Assembly: GCA_002007465.1 (NCBI GenBank)
Contig: LNAC01000032.1
Span: forward strand, 8,114,519 to 8,178,518
Length of the DNA stretch: 64,000 nucleotides
DNA from: Ailurus styani
Taxonomy: Eukaryota > Chordata > Mammalia > Carnivora > Ailuridae
Direction of reading: 5' to 3'
The notes below the pieces were generated by a model, which ran no database searches, was not told where the DNA came from, and saw nothing but the letters and a program-made list of their open reading frames with translations. The first letter of the stretch is position 1; each line of letters starts with the position of its first letter. The position numbers and the translations under genes were made by a program. This document shows, piece after piece, positions 35,070-47,424 of the stretch.

Positions 35070-35089
35070 CACCTTCACTCTTACAGCCT

Positions 35090-35637
35090 CTTTAGTAAAG
35101 ATTAACTCAGTAGGTTTAAGGGACTTCTACTTTCCAAAGAATGGTCTCACCCTTGACTGGATCCTGGAAGAAAATATCTAAGCCCTTAAAATACCTTGCC
35201 TGATAAAAATGTTTTGTATATGTGGAGTTCTATCAGGTAAACTACCAGATGGTTTATATTGACAACGTGATTTATGGTGAGGGTCCTGGGCTACACCAAA
35301 TTAGTTTTCCTTCTAAAGGGGCTGGAGTCTGAAGTAACTAAGATCAGCCTCATGAGCTCTCCATGCCCACGTGACAGCCCCCACAACAGCCCCCACAACA
35401 ATAAAAACACTGGACACCGAGGTTTGGGTGAGCTTTCCTGGTGGGCAATAACCCAATACATGTTGTCACATATTGTTCCTGGGAAAACTAGATGCTGTCT
35501 GTGTAACTCCACTGGGATAGTACTATTGGGATCTGTACCTATTCTCTACTGGACTCTGGTCTTTTTACCTTTTGCTTTTGCTGGCTTCAATTCATAGCCT
35601 TTCAGTGTATAATAAACTGTAGCTTTGAGCATTAACA
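35090..35637 (+). mobile_element. Probable ancient solitary LTR (ERV-type), family unnamed
   Basis: The block reads like U3-R-U5: CCACAACAATAAAAACACTG, GACACCGAGGTTTGGGTGAG, GACTCTGGTCTTTTTACC, then AATAAACTGTAGC near the end. This wording and the late AATAAA resemble an endogenous-retrovirus LTR I recall, but I cannot name it. No gag, pol or env sequence is attached. A 14-bp CAGCCCCCACAACA repeat occurs twice at 35,373-35,400. Confidence 0.5.
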
Positions 35638-36487
35638 AAACAAAACAAGATTTAGTTTCTTAAACTGTATAAATTATATATAATTGGGGCAGTTTTGATT
35701 CAAGTATACAGTTTTTAAAAAGTTTTATTATTTTGAAATAACATCTCTCTTTCATGCATTAATAATTATGTTAAAAAGCCAACTGTTCATGCTGTGTTTT
35801 ATGATTGAAATATATACATATGATTGAAAAGCTTGTTGTAAAGAAAGCCTCTTTGCAGTAATTATTTCTGAATAACCTCTATTGAAGGCTTCTCATTTCT
35901 TTTAAGCAGATTAGTCTTTTGCTTCTCTAATAATTTTAGAGTAATATTCAAACTGCAAGTTCATGGTTAGAAAATGAACCAGAGGAGAATTTCACCTTTA
36001 GGCAAAAAGCTATGACTCAGTAAAAGGTAATCATGACACTTTAGTATTTATCTTTGTACATTTTTCACTTGAACATGTGCATTTCTCACTGCTTTAACTC
36101 ATATGAAAATGGATGGGCTTTCTATTACTTTTAATTATTTCCCAAGCTATTTAATACTACTTTGTGATATAAGAAATAAACATTGAAAAACAAGTACTCT
36201 ACTTAACCTAAATCATTTAATAAAAAAGATGTGAAAATTCCTAGATTAAGACTTCCGAAAGTTTTCGAGTTAAATAATTAATATTTATTTATTTTTATTT
36301 TTTTTACTTTTCGACTCACACAAAAAGTCCAGTTAACTCGATAATAGAAAGTAAAAAGTAAACATTGTTCACTGAATTCCCTAATTTATAGAGTAGATTT
36401 TCAAAGGCCTTTTAGGGTTTATTTACATTTTCCTTTAAAATACAAACAAAACAACCATTATTCTGAAATGTTATAAAAATCAAATTG
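35638..36487. other. AT-rich unique DNA
   Basis: No gene or repeat recognised. Confidence 0.5.
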
Positions 36488-36693
36488 CTTTTTTTTTTTT
36501 TAAGATTTTATTTATTTATTTGACACAGAGAGAGAGATTACAAGTAGGCAGAGAGGCAGGCAGAGAGACAGGGAGAGGAGGAAGCAGGCTCCCTGCTGAG
36601 CAGAGAGCCCGATGTGGCTTGGGTCCCAGGACGCTGAGATCATGACCTGAGCCGAAAGCAGAGGCTTTAACCCATTGAGCCACCCAGGCGCCC
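36488..36693 (-). mobile_element. CAN-SINE, young subtype
   Basis: Minus-strand GGCGCCTGGGTGGCTCAATG head and GGGTTAAAGCC box. Exact target-site duplication TAAAAATCAAATTG at 36,474-36,487 and 36,694-36,707. Confidence 0.95.
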
Positions 36694-36707
36694 TAAAAAT
36701 CAAATTG

Positions 36708-38504
36708 TTAAAAACATATATTTTCTCTTTAAAATGTTTATGAATTCCTTTTAGTTCCCTGTTGTATAAAGAGAAACTGAAGATCTCAGTTTCAGCTGGC
36801 TATGTCAGGTGGGAAGACCAATGGTCCCAGTGGGCCAGAGACTTTTCTGCCTTTATCACTGAATGGCCAGGACCAGGGAAAATTCCTCCCAGTTCCAGGC
36901 CTGTTAGGACAGTTGGCTACTCCAACGTCAAGCTTAAAATCCTTCTTACTTGTATACTGTTCCATTCGTGTTTCTAGAAGCCATTCTTTATGTCTGTATA
37001 TTTAAAAATTCTTTCTAATATAACTTTCTAATATAACAGAGGTTCATTTATACTTTAAGCAGGGTGTCTTCTTCAAGTTTACTTATGAGGAAAGTGGCAT
37101 TTCCTTGGAAAGTTACACATAGATTAAATAAACAAAAAAGAAAAATAAAACCCAAATCTCATTTTTGTAACTCACATTAAGTTTAGACAATTGATTTTAG
37201 GAGAGGGGAGCATAATGTGTGAAAATGACAAATAAATTTATAAGAAATAGGAACATGAGATGTAAGTGAGGCACTAGTGAACTAAAAATCATCATGGTGG
37301 TATTTCATGTCAATGACCTTGCATAGAATTATGGTATCAGTACACACCGAAATCCTTTAAATGAATTTGAAGAGAACGGGTGGATTTCATTTCATTGGTA
37401 GGTTTAAAGTATTTTAACAAACATTAGTAGATATGAGCAGTATTTTTCGTTCATTCCTGAGGATTTCTTTTCTATTGTTTGAGTAGTGGACTATACGCTA
37501 TTAAAAAATGGAATAGCGTGTTTTTGAAATTGACTTTTTAGAATACGTGAACCAAAATAATAATGGTACTTTTATTTAAGGTCATGAAACCAGTTTAAAA
37601 CTCAAGAATGTTAGGAAGGAGGTTTTATAGAAAAATTGGACAGCGGTGAGATATTCCTTTGTTCTATGAAGCTGATCTGTGGTATGACCAGTAAGCAATT
37701 GAGAGGAAAATGTGTACAGTTCAATGCATGAGTACTTGGTTTACATGTGGTCAGTCATGAGATGTTAAGATCAAAAACTGACTCAGGTACGAAAGAATTA
37801 GAGAGGCTCAGAAAGTCTAAAGGCTCCCAACAAGAGATGAAGTGTTGATTGCTTCTACATATGCTCTTGGTTATTTTATTTAGCTCTTTGTATTGTCACT
37901 TTGAGTGAACTGGCTACAATTTTCTTTAAGAAAAAAAAATGTCAACCCTACTCAGTGGCCAAAAATTATATCTTAGGTCCTGGCAGGCTATATAAAAAAT
38001 GTGTGCCATTGGTCTCAAGAGGAACTGAATGGCTCAGTCAGCACAATTCATCATTAGTACTGGAAAAAATAACTCAGCATGCCTGCCCTGCTCATGGTGA
38101 GTCAGTGGCATCATATTCATATACTGACAGCACTTTTTTCTTTTTAGGAATTACCCTCTCTATCCTGAGCCAAAGCACATAGCAGTAAGATTAAATTAGG
38201 TATCAATGTTCCAAAGAGCAAAGGCTGATAGATTTATTTCAAATAAGTAATTCACTCAAAAATGTTGAGTCAGGTGCTGAGCTAACAGAGGTCAATCTGA
38301 TAGGGTCTTAACCTTGGGAAGCTTTTGATCTTCTAGAAAATATGAAATATACTGAAGTGATTTTTTTTTTTTTACTATGGAATGCTGAGTGAGTTACAGG
38401 TAGAATGAAATGGGAGTTCAGAGGGGATGAGAGGGCTTTTGTTTATTCAACAATGTGACTGCTATTGTGTTCTCATAGGAATTGTTAACAAGGAGATTTG
38501 TAGC
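36708..38504. other. Unique DNA
   Basis: Nothing recognised as a gene. 36,770-36,960 is GC-richer and open for about 70 codons in two plus frames, without family resemblance. A T12 run lies near 38,362. Confidence 0.45.
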
Positions 38505-38700
38505 ACTCAGTGATCCAATAATCCATCAAAAATTTATTGAAAACCTAGAATAAAAGAGATAGTTAAGAGAATAAGAGATAACTAACACATTGTTTAAATT
38601 TTTTAAGTAAGTCACAATCCAGTGTAGGGAGACAGACATATAACAAGTATTTACAGCAAGATATGAAAAGTATGATGTATCTGTAAAGGATATAAGTTCT
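38505..38700 (-). mobile_element. L2-like remnant
   Basis: AATTTATTGAAAACCTAGAA, CAATCCAGTGTAGGGAGACA and ATATAACAAGTATTTACAGC follow reversed L2 3' wording. Strongly diverged. Confidence 0.5.
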
Positions 38701-38729
38701 TCCTTATGGTATGTTACATATGTGCTTTA

Positions 38730-38745
38730 AATATCTATCTATCTC

Positions 38746-38783
<38 letters not shown>

Positions 38784-38798
38784 ATCTATCATCTATCT
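38730..38798. repeat. (ATCT)n microsatellite
   Basis: About 15 ATCT units with one CTCT and two ATC interruptions near its right end. Probably polymorphic. Confidence 0.95.
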
Positions 38799-40171
38799 GT
38801 ATGGTTTTTGGCCAAAGCTCTAATATAGTTCGAATTGGAAAATGTCCACCACATTATCTTATAAGAAAAACAAGTCTTCATTTGTCAAACCAATAGGCCA
38901 AATCAGACTTCACTCTTCATAAGGAAAAGTATAACTTGATTTTTTAGTTTAAATAAACTCTACCCCCCTCCCCAAGGATCTCATTTCTGATTTCTAATTC
39001 TAAGATAAATGGATCAATAGATAAACAGCCCAGCCTACAGGTTGATAAAGACCTGAGTCTGGCCATGAGTTAGTGGCCAGATGAACAAAGAGTCTGCCTT
39101 CCACGTTTCTTGCTTTCCTCTTACAGTACTCTCCCTCCCACCTAGAGCTCTGAGTTGTCTCCAGTTTCTTGGTGCTCTGGAGGTTTTCAGACCCGGTAAT
39201 GCATCACTGTAAGAATTTTAAAGTGGAGAACAACATTTATGAAAGAAAAGGGTATGTTTGTGTGTGTGTTGGGGGGGGCGAAGAACTAGAGTGTTCTCAA
39301 GGAGATAGTTTTAAGAAAGAGGAGATTTGGGAATTGAAGATCTATAATTGATCATTATAAAAGTAGTCATACCCAAGTGCACTCTGGAATGACTTTGTGT
39401 TTTGAGAATGCTTCATAAACCATTATTAGGATTGCCCTTGAAGAAAGTGGTGAGGAAAGTCAGTTCATGGAAAGGAATAGTGCATCTTGAAAGGAGCACT
39501 TTGTATTTATGGAAAGTAGAGATCCTCATTGTGACTTTAGGATAGAGTTATATTGTGGGAATGGCAGAGGTGTGATTCGAGAGTGGGTTCAGTTTGTGAA
39601 GAGCTGTGCTTGCTATTAATATCAAACTTAGCTTTTACTTATGCAGGCAGAAGGGAGATACAATGGCTTTTTAGCAAGACAGTGCTGTTACCTGCAGGCA
39701 ATTCATGTGGCAGAGTGAGGGATGGAGGGGAAGTTGGGAGATGAGATAGAAGTCAGCCAGTCAGTTGGGAAATTTCATCCATTCTGAAATGAACATTCCT
39801 CCCCCCCTTTCTGATTTGGGATGCATCTTACAATTAATGGAAGTTACAATTGATTGGAATTATTTTTTTTCTTAGAGATATATAATATACTGATATATTT
39901 TTAAAGTTAATGAAAGCTGTTATTCAGGTAGAGATGATGTTGGTCTTACAAGTAGGACCTGCAGGTGGGGATAGATAGAATTTAAGATCCATTTCTGTAG
40001 AAGAGATGTCTGACTGATACAGTAAATTTGTTTTTTGATGTATGAGAAATGGTTTTAAAGATTATTAGGATTTAAGGCTTAAGAATTGTTAAGGTACTTT
40101 GATTAAAGTCTTTTATAACTCAAATCTTTGTGATTTTATGGGAGTTGTATTATTTTCAAAAATCAATTTTG
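38799..40171. other. Unique DNA
   Basis: No gene. Short (TG)n and G8 runs lie at 39,257-39,278. Confidence 0.5.
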
Positions 40172-40333
40172 GACGCATAGGGGATTTAGTCAATAATATT
40201 GTAGTAATGTGTGGTGACAGATGGTAACTACATTTATTGTGGTGAGCACTAAGTAATGTATAGAATTGTTGAATCACTCTGTTGCACACTTGAAATGAAT
40301 AAAACTTTGTATATCAACTATAGTTCAATAATA
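40172..40333 (+). mobile_element. 5'-truncated L1 3' end
   Basis: TGTTGCACACTTGAAATGAA, TATATCAACTATAGTTCAAT and an A-rich end are typical of mammalian L1 3' UTRs. Exact target-site duplication AAAAATCAATTTTG at 40,158-40,171 and 40,334-40,347, so the whole insertion is about 162 bp. Confidence 0.9.
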
Positions 40334-40369
40334 AAAAATCAATTTTGTGTCTAAAATTTTTAATGGAGA

Positions 40370-40415
40370 GAGAATATATATATAATATATAATTTATCTA
40401 TAATATATATGTATA
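40370..40415. repeat. AT-dinucleotide-rich run
   Basis: ATATATATAATATATAATTT and TATAATATATATGTATAC, low complexity. Confidence 0.85.
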
Positions 40416-42559
40416 CACAATCAAGACTAGTGATAAATGGTTTCAAATGTAAGTTTTTCCCCTTGAGTATCTCGGAATATTTTTCTGTCTATTTTCCCAT
40501 TTCTTGGGCTTTTTCTTCCATCCTTTGCCAATTCTCTATTTATCTTTTCATTTTTTTTCTTGTCCTATTTTTCTTAAACCCCACAACAACTAATATCGCT
40601 CTAAAAGCACCATCTATGACCTTTTCGTTCCCTTCTTTTTTACTTTTCCCTTTCTCTGCTGCCCTTTTTACCTGCTGCTTTGTGGACAACACTGGGAATA
40701 ATATATAATACCGAAGGGAGCAATTATCTCAACATTTGGCCCAGGGATTATAGTAGAGACTGACTAGCTTGTGATTAATTCCTGAGGGCTCAATTTATAT
40801 TATTGCTACCTTTAGATTCATTTTCTCTACCTGATAATATACTACCAAATTCCCTAGTTGTTTATTCAAGTCAAGGTTTACTTTTGCAAAGAATGGATCA
40901 AAATAGGAAACCAATGCAGTTCTTGAAAAGTGTCCGTTAGGGAGAAGAGGCTAGCACAAAAACATAGTTTTGCTAGGCGCTTTTCTGATTCTCATGCACT
41001 TGGAAACTGAACCCTGAAGAACAATTCGTTTCTTGGCACAGAGGAATCTGCAGAGGCGAGACCCCTGGATAGATAGCTGGCTTCCTAGAACTAGCCCAGA
41101 AGCTCTAGATTTGGGACTGGGTATTTGCAATTCTATTCAAAGCCACAAGGCAGTGTCTCCCAAAAGTATTGTTCTGGTGTATGTGTAAATAATATAAGTA
41201 CAGTAATGGGTAAAAATCTTAATTCTGAAAATTATATTACCCTTTAGCATTTCAAGGTATTGCTTCTTTGTTATTTATTTCTTAGATTGTCTTCTTTTTC
41301 AGTTGTCCCTTAAAAAATATTCTGTGTTTTGTACCACTCTGCAGCACATATTTGGAGGGATAGACTTAAAGACTCAGTTTATCATTGTAGTTTATACGTT
41401 AGCCATTTGCAAGCCAATCTAGTATTACTGTAGAAACGGCTTATTATTTCAGTGCCGTTAAACGAAGTGTTAGGAGCTGATGTGCTGGATGTCCAAGCAA
41501 AAAGAAATTTCCAAAAGAGTCTCTCCCACCTTGTTAATTGGAAAATCAAAACTAATATCTAATGGGACAACACCCACCGGCCTTTCCGGGAGTGATTATC
41601 TTTGGAGAGTGTATATCTATTTCCAGATCTTTTCTAATGAAATAGTTCTTTTTCTCAATATTTTATTTGTCATTGCCTCTTGTTCCCTGGCAATTAATAA
41701 AAGAGAGTATTTTACCAGGAGATCAATTTCTCTTCTGCTAGAGTTGTCTGGCCTATCCTGATTCCAATGTTTACATCTTTAATACTTAGTTCTTTGTGAA
41801 TTTCAGCAAGTGATTTTAATTCACAAAAAGCATCTTTTGAAGAAGAGACTGTTGGCCTGAAGGATTTTTTTTTCAGATATGCATGGAGAGATTTTGTTTT
41901 GATTTTTTTTTTATGAACTAAATGAAAGAGTTCTAAATTAAAACAATTTAAAAAGATAAAATGTAAAACTCCTTATTCTGTACTGTCTTTAATCAAGGCT
42001 TTTTAATGTTATTTAAGTGTTTGGTTTTTAAGTTTCCATATCCAAGATTGAAATGGTTTTTATTTAAATTCCATTACTTTGTAAAGATTTCTACAGACAC
42101 TGTGGATGCTAGCCTTCATAATTTTGGATTGTGATTTAATCCTCATAAGACTTTCCACATATTAGCATTTCAACAATTTTCACTCAGAACTTGAGATTTT
42201 TTTATAGTTCTGTAACAGAGTGTCTGGAGGTAGATCTTGAAAGAGTAGTCTCATGATGAGGTCAAAGAGAATTCCCTATTTAGTGACTAGAGAATTCCTG
42301 TCATGAAAAAAGAACTGCGTACATTCTGGCTTTCTTGAAACACAAGTATTTTGTTCTTTAGTCAGACTGTATAATAAAAGGAGATTGAATTTATCAAAAT
42401 TTATTTATCATATTAAATCTTAGGTGTTATGCAGGTCAAATACAGCTTGAATCGCTGACGAGAGAATTCCCTGAAAAGGCCTGTTGGATGATTAGAGGGG
42501 CTCATTGTTTTTGAAGCATCAGGAGTGTGATTAGAAGATGAGGACGAGAAGTTAGGATT
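40416..42559. other. Unique AT-rich DNA
   Basis: No gene recognised. 40,440-40,700 is pyrimidine-rich on the plus strand. 40,900-41,150 is GC-richer and contains a weak MER5-like phrase (GGGACTGGGTATTTGCAATT), too short to call. Confidence 0.5.
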
Positions 42560-42830
42560 AAATATTTATTTATTCTTTCATTGATTCACTTAATTAATCC
42601 AGTAAGTACTTATTGAGTGGCCTTCTGCATGCGAGGTACTAAGTTAAATATTCGATGATACATAAAATATTTCTTGCCTTTTCAACAGTTACATTGCAGA
42701 GTGAGAGAAAGACAACTGATGAATGATTGTAACATTATGCATGAGGCTACACAGCCTTGTATATAAAACAAGAACAGAGAATTTACAGAGGAGGAGAAAG
42801 CTGGGGTCAGGCATAAGGGAAATATTTACT
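42560..42830 (-). mobile_element. L2-like remnant
   Basis: TTCACTTAATTAATCCAGTA, GTACTTATTGAGTGGCCTTC, GCGAGGTACTAAGTTAAATA and TTCTTGCCTTTTCAACAG follow the reversed L2 3' end. Confidence 0.6.
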
Positions 42831-42997
42831 TGAATTTTGAATTGTACATAACCCACTAAATGTTTTAAGAAATCTATTGAGCATTTATTTTCCCTAAGGG
42901 GAATTTAAGTATGGTGTGAGCTTTCTTTCCTCCCATAAGTTTATTCTTTATTAAATAATATAATTTATGTGTATATAGTATATATTATAAGTAAGTA

Positions 42998-43000
<3 letters not shown>

Positions 43001-43044
<44 letters not shown>
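43001..43044. repeat. (TG)n microsatellite, about 21 units
   Basis: Uninterrupted TG from 43,003 to 43,044, just before a SINE target site. Confidence 0.95.
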
Positions 43045-43047
<3 letters not shown>

Positions 43048-43067
43048 AATATAGAAACCTAGGTACC

Positions 43068-43272
43068 GGGCACCTGGGTGGCTCAGTGGGTTAAAGCCTC
43101 TGCCTTCGGCTCAGGTTATGATCTCAGGGTCCTGGGATCGAGGCCCGCATCGGGCTCCCTGCTCAGCGGGGAGCCTGCTTCCCCCTCTCTCTCTGCCTGC
43201 CTCTCTGCCTACTTGTGATCTCTCTCTGTGTCAAATAAATAAATAAAATCTTTAAAAAAAAAAAAAAAGGAA
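43068..43272 (+). mobile_element. CAN-SINE, young subtype, near consensus
   Basis: GGGCACCTGGGTGGCTCAGT head, GGGTTAAAGCCTCTGCC box, a full body and AAATAAATAAATAAAATC with a long A tail. Exact target-site duplication AGAAACCTAGGTACC at 43,053-43,067 and 43,273-43,287. One of the best-preserved copies, so likely a recent insertion. Confidence 0.97.
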
Positions 43273-43405
43273 AGAAACCTAGGTACCATTACCCCATAGA
43301 CATCCATATTTTTAACATTGGACTTATCAATAGGACCATATTTATTTTATTTTGGGAATGCCTATTTACAGTAGACCCTGTTTAATTGTAAAGAAAGTAT
43401 AAACA

Positions 43406-43591
43406 GGGGCGCCTGGATAGCTCAATCAGTTTGGTGGCTGACTCTTGATTTTGGCTCAGGTTGTGATCTTGGGGTCCTGGGATCGGGCCCTGTGTCAGGC
43501 TCGGTGCTCAGTGTGGAGTCTGCTTGTCCTTATCCCTCTGGTCCTCCTCCTGTCCCTCTCTCAAATAAATAAATAAATAAAATCTTTTTAA
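43406..43591 (+). mobile_element. CAN-SINE, older subtype
   Basis: GGGGCGCCTGGATAGCTCAA head, GGTGGCTGACTCTTGATTTT box, AAATAAATAAATAAATAAAA tail. Target-site duplication AAAGTATAAACA/AAAGTGTAAACA. Confidence 0.93.
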
Positions 43592-43870
43592 AAAGTGTAA
43601 ACATTTTTATCTTCGACATTAATACACTATCCATCATATAAAAAAATAATCCTATTGAACCGTGGACAGACTTGTGATTATAAGTCTATTTTCTTTTCTC
43701 TACTTGAAGTGATAATGTTTCATGGTATCAGTATTTGTCATGCTTTTCTATCAAAAGACACCATGACAAGAGAGGGGAGATGATGTGAATGGCTATGTTC
43801 TTCTGGGTTACATGAGAGAGAGGTCTCAAAGGCCTTTGTAGGGGGACTGTACTTTGAAGGCTTAGGTTTT

Positions 43871-46009
43871 TTGTCTTTTGCCTTATTTTGTTTTGTTTTT
43901 TCAATTCACATATTATGTATTATTTACTTCAGGGGTACAGGTCTGTTAATCATCAATCTTACACAATTCACAGCACTCACCATAGCACATACCCTCCCCA
44001 ATGTCCATAACCCAGCCACCCCATCCCTCCCCCCCCCAGCAACCCTCAGTTTGTTTCCTGAGATTGGGAGTCCCTTGTGGTTTGTCTCCCTCCCCAGTCC
44101 CACCTTGTTTCATTTTTTCCCCTCCTTACCCCCAATAACCCCCCACCCTGTCTCTCAAATTCCTCAAACCAGAGAGATCATACGATAATTGTCTTTCTCT
44201 GATTAACTTAGTTCACTTACCATAATACCCTCTAGTTCCATCCACGTCATTGCAGATGGCAAGATTTCAGGTTTTTTGATGGCTACATAGTATTCCATCG
44301 TATATATACACACCACATCTTCTTTATCCATTCATTTGTTGATGGACATCTAGGTTCTTTCCATAGTTTGGCTGTTGTGGACACTGCTGCTGTAAACATT
44401 CGGGTGCCCGTGCCCCTGAGGATCACTACATTTGTATCTTTAGGGTAAATACCCAGTAGTGCTATTGCTGGGTTGTAGGGTAGCTCTATTTTCAACTTTT
44501 TGAGGAACCTCTGTACTGTTTTCCAGAGTGGCTGCACCAGCTTGCAGTGTAGGAGGGTTCCCCTTTCTCCACATCCTCGCCACATCTGTCGTTTCCTGAC
44601 TTGTTAATTTTAGTCATTCTGACTGCTGTGAGGTGGTATCTTACTGTGGTTTTGATTTGTATTTCCCTGATGCCGAGTCATGTTGAGCACTTTTTCATAT
44701 GTGTCTGTTGGCCATTTGAATGGTCTTCTTTGCTGAAATGTCTGTTCATGCCTTCTGCCCATTTCTTGATTGGATTATTTTTTCTTTGGGTGTTGAGTTT
44801 GATACGTTCTTTATAGATTTTGGATACAAGCCCTTTATCTGATATGTCATTTGCAAATATCTTCTTCCATTCTGTCAGTGTCAGTTGTCTTTTGCTTTTG
44901 TTGACTATTTCCTTTGCTGTGCAAAAACTTTTGATCTTGATGAAGTCCCAATAGTTCATTTTGTCCTTGCTTCCCTTGCCTTTGGCAATGTTTCTAGTAA
45001 GAAGTTGCTGCAGCTGAGGTCGAAGAGGTTGCTGCCTGTGTTCTCCTCAAGGATTTTGATGGATTCCTGTCTCACGTTGAGGTCTTTCATCCATTTTGAG
45101 TCTATTTTTGTGTGTGGTGTAAGAAGTGATCCAGTTTCATTCTTCTGCGTGTGGCTGTTCAATATTCCCAACACCATTTGTTGAAGAGACTTTTTTCCAT
45201 TGGACATTCTTTCCTGCTTTGTCAAAGATTAGTTGACCATAGAGTTGAGGGTCCATTTATGGGCTCCCTGTTCTGTTCCATTGATCTATGCATCTTTTTT
45301 TGTGCCAGTAGAATACTGTCTTGATGATTACAGCTTTGGAATAGAGCTTGAAGTCTGGAATTGTGATGCCAACAACTTTGGTTTTCTTTTTCAACATTCC
45401 TCTGGCTATTCAGGGTCTTTTCTGGTTCTATATAAATTTGAGGATTATTTGTTCCATTTCTTTGAAAAAAATTGATGGTATTTTGAAAGGGATTGCATTA
45501 AATATGTAGATTGCTTTAGGTATCATAGACATTTTCACAATATTTGTTCTTCCAATCCATGAGCATGGAACATTTTTCCATTTCTTTGTGTCTTCCTCAG
45601 TTTCTTACATGAATACTTTATAGTTTTCTGAGTAGAGATTCTTTGCCTCTTTGGTTAGGTTTATTCCTAGATATCTTATGGTTTTGGGTGCAGTTGTAAA
45701 TGGGATCAACTCCTTAATTTCTCTTTCTTCTGACTTGCTGTTGGTGTATAGAAATACAACTGATTTCTGTGCATTGATTTTATATCCTCACACTTTACTG
45801 AATTCCTGTATGAGTTCTAGCAGTTTTGGAGTGGAGTGTTTTGGGTTTTCCGCATAAAGTATCATATCATCTGCAAAGAGTGGGAGTTTGACTTCTTTGC
45901 CAATTCAGATGCCTTTTATTTCTTTTTGTTGTCTGATTGCTGAGGCTAGGACTTATAGTACTATGTTGAAGAGCAGTGGTGATAGTGGACAACCCTGTCG
46001 TGTTCCTGA
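43871..46009 (-). mobile_element. LINE-1 element, 5'-truncated, about 2.1 kb
   Basis: The largest element here. On the minus strand it carries the 3' part of ORF2 (from about 46,009 down to about 44,180), then a 3' UTR of about 300 bp with a carnivore-type C-rich stretch on the plus strand, and an A-rich tail seen as T-rich 43,871-43,902. The target-site duplication CTTAGGTTTT lies at 43,861-43,870 and 46,010-46,019. It lacks the 5' UTR, ORF1, the endonuclease and most of the reverse transcriptase, so it cannot move. The 5' junction shares CTTAGG-like microhomology with L1, usual for aborted target-primed reverse transcription. Confidence 0.95.
44180..46009 (-). pseudogene. L1 ORF2 remnant (end of reverse transcriptase and C-terminal region)
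   Basis: ORF2 normally encodes the endonuclease and reverse transcriptase that copies L1 RNA into the genome; here only its last part survives. Reading the minus strand, the catalytic-motif box FADDMILY is at 45,854-45,877, near the left end of the retained part. It is followed by conserved ORF2 phrases in three broken frames: [13 protein letters not shown] (45,225-44,956 frame), [20 protein letters not shown] (44,959-44,678 frame), and [20 protein letters not shown] then WKEPRCPS (44,585-44,283 frame). The breaks between these frames show frameshifts and stops. Full ORF2 proteins are about 1,275 residues; by that scale only the C-terminal half to two-fifths is present. Non-functional. Confidence 0.93.
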
Positions 46010-46019
46010 CTTAGGTTTT

Positions 46020-46536
46020 ATATGAAAAAATTATGCAAGCATTTCATTCTCCTCCAAATAGAGGTGTTTGTTTTTATACATCTTTACCTGTTAAACCTTT
46101 GAGTAAAACTGATGGTTAAAAGATATGCTATGTTATAATTACTTCCCAATAACTGTAGTGTAAGAAACATGGCAGCGAATTTGAAACTTTAATACAATGG
46201 TATTTTAATTCAGTGATATTCTGGTGAGTTCACTGAGTTAGAACTTGTTTTGCTTTGGACAGTTGTTGAAAGGGCCCTAAAAGAGACTCCTTCATCTAGC
46301 GAAACTCTTCCCAGTATCAGTCATCTGCTGCTTCTGACTTTGGTCATTAGGTTCCAAATGTGCACTATGTATTCAGGCCAGCCTGGGTAATTGACACTAG
46401 TGATTCTTTCCCAACTACTGTATCAGGATGTCATGAGGTCCTAAGTTTTTAATTTTGTCACTTGTTTTGGGGCATTTTGCCTAAGGGTTGGAGGTAATAA
46501 CAAGGATGGAGAAAGGAAGGAGGCCATGTGGGCACA

Positions 46537-46581
<45 letters not shown>

Positions 46582-47424
46582 CTTTCGAGGAGCCTGGATT
46601 ATCAGGAAGTTCACATCTCAGGTCTTGGCACAGCTGTCTCAGCACAAAGGTCTTCACCACCTCCATTAAAACCCTTCAAAGCTCAGGTCCCGTGTTTATA
46701 AGGTTTCTTCACATAGAAAGAAGAGTAATATTACTATAATGTTAGAGTTCCAAAATTTCAGATATTTCAGCATCATAATGACAATACCAAAGAGCAGTTT
46801 ATTTCCCACAGGTGTTTTCTATTGAAAGTATACAAACTTTATAGTTGTATATCACCACTCTTTCTTATTCTTCACACTTACACACAAATGTTCATTTTGA
46901 CAGAGAAAACTGAAAACTTAATTGTCAGTGTTTCTGATGTCGGTACGTGCATTTTAATGTAGTTTGACACAAAAATGCTCCTTATTAAATCTACATGCAT
47001 CCCAGTTGCTTTAGAGATGAAAAAGGAAGGTCTTTGTTTTCCTCTTAGCATTTTATGTATAATTTACTGTGAGTATTTTATATATAAGATACATGAAGGA
47101 ATCTTTCTTTTTCTATTTTAAATCCTTCTTAACTGTCATAAAATGTCTATGTCTAATATTGCTTTTAAAAATATACTTAGACACATAATCAAATTGTAAT
47201 TTGCTGTACTTGTTACTGATAACATTCTGGAACCAGTAAATTCTATGAAATCCAAAGAATTATGGATTTCAAAGACACCCACAGGGACATTTGAAAAATG
47301 GCCAACATTTTAACATGACTTTTAAATCATCTTTAAGCCACCAGAAGGATTTGTGACCAGTCTGCCTGATTGCCAGCCATTTTGGCAAGCTTAGTGCATT
47401 TAAGGGCTACGTTTTTTATATTAT
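46020..47424. other. Unique AT-rich DNA
   Basis: No gene recognised apart from the microsatellite at 46,538-46,579. Confidence 0.5.
46538..46579. repeat. (TG)n microsatellite, about 20 units
   Basis: Uninterrupted GT run in GC-moderate unique DNA. Confidence 0.95.

Noticed and set aside
35274..35597. 107-codon plus-strand open frame
   Set aside because: Lies inside the LTR-like block and has no family resemblance; the minus strand is also open for 73 codons.
43871..45857. Plus-strand open frames across the L1 (for example 44,885-45,184)
   Set aside because: They are the antisense of ORF2; only the minus strand shows conserved L1 protein wording.
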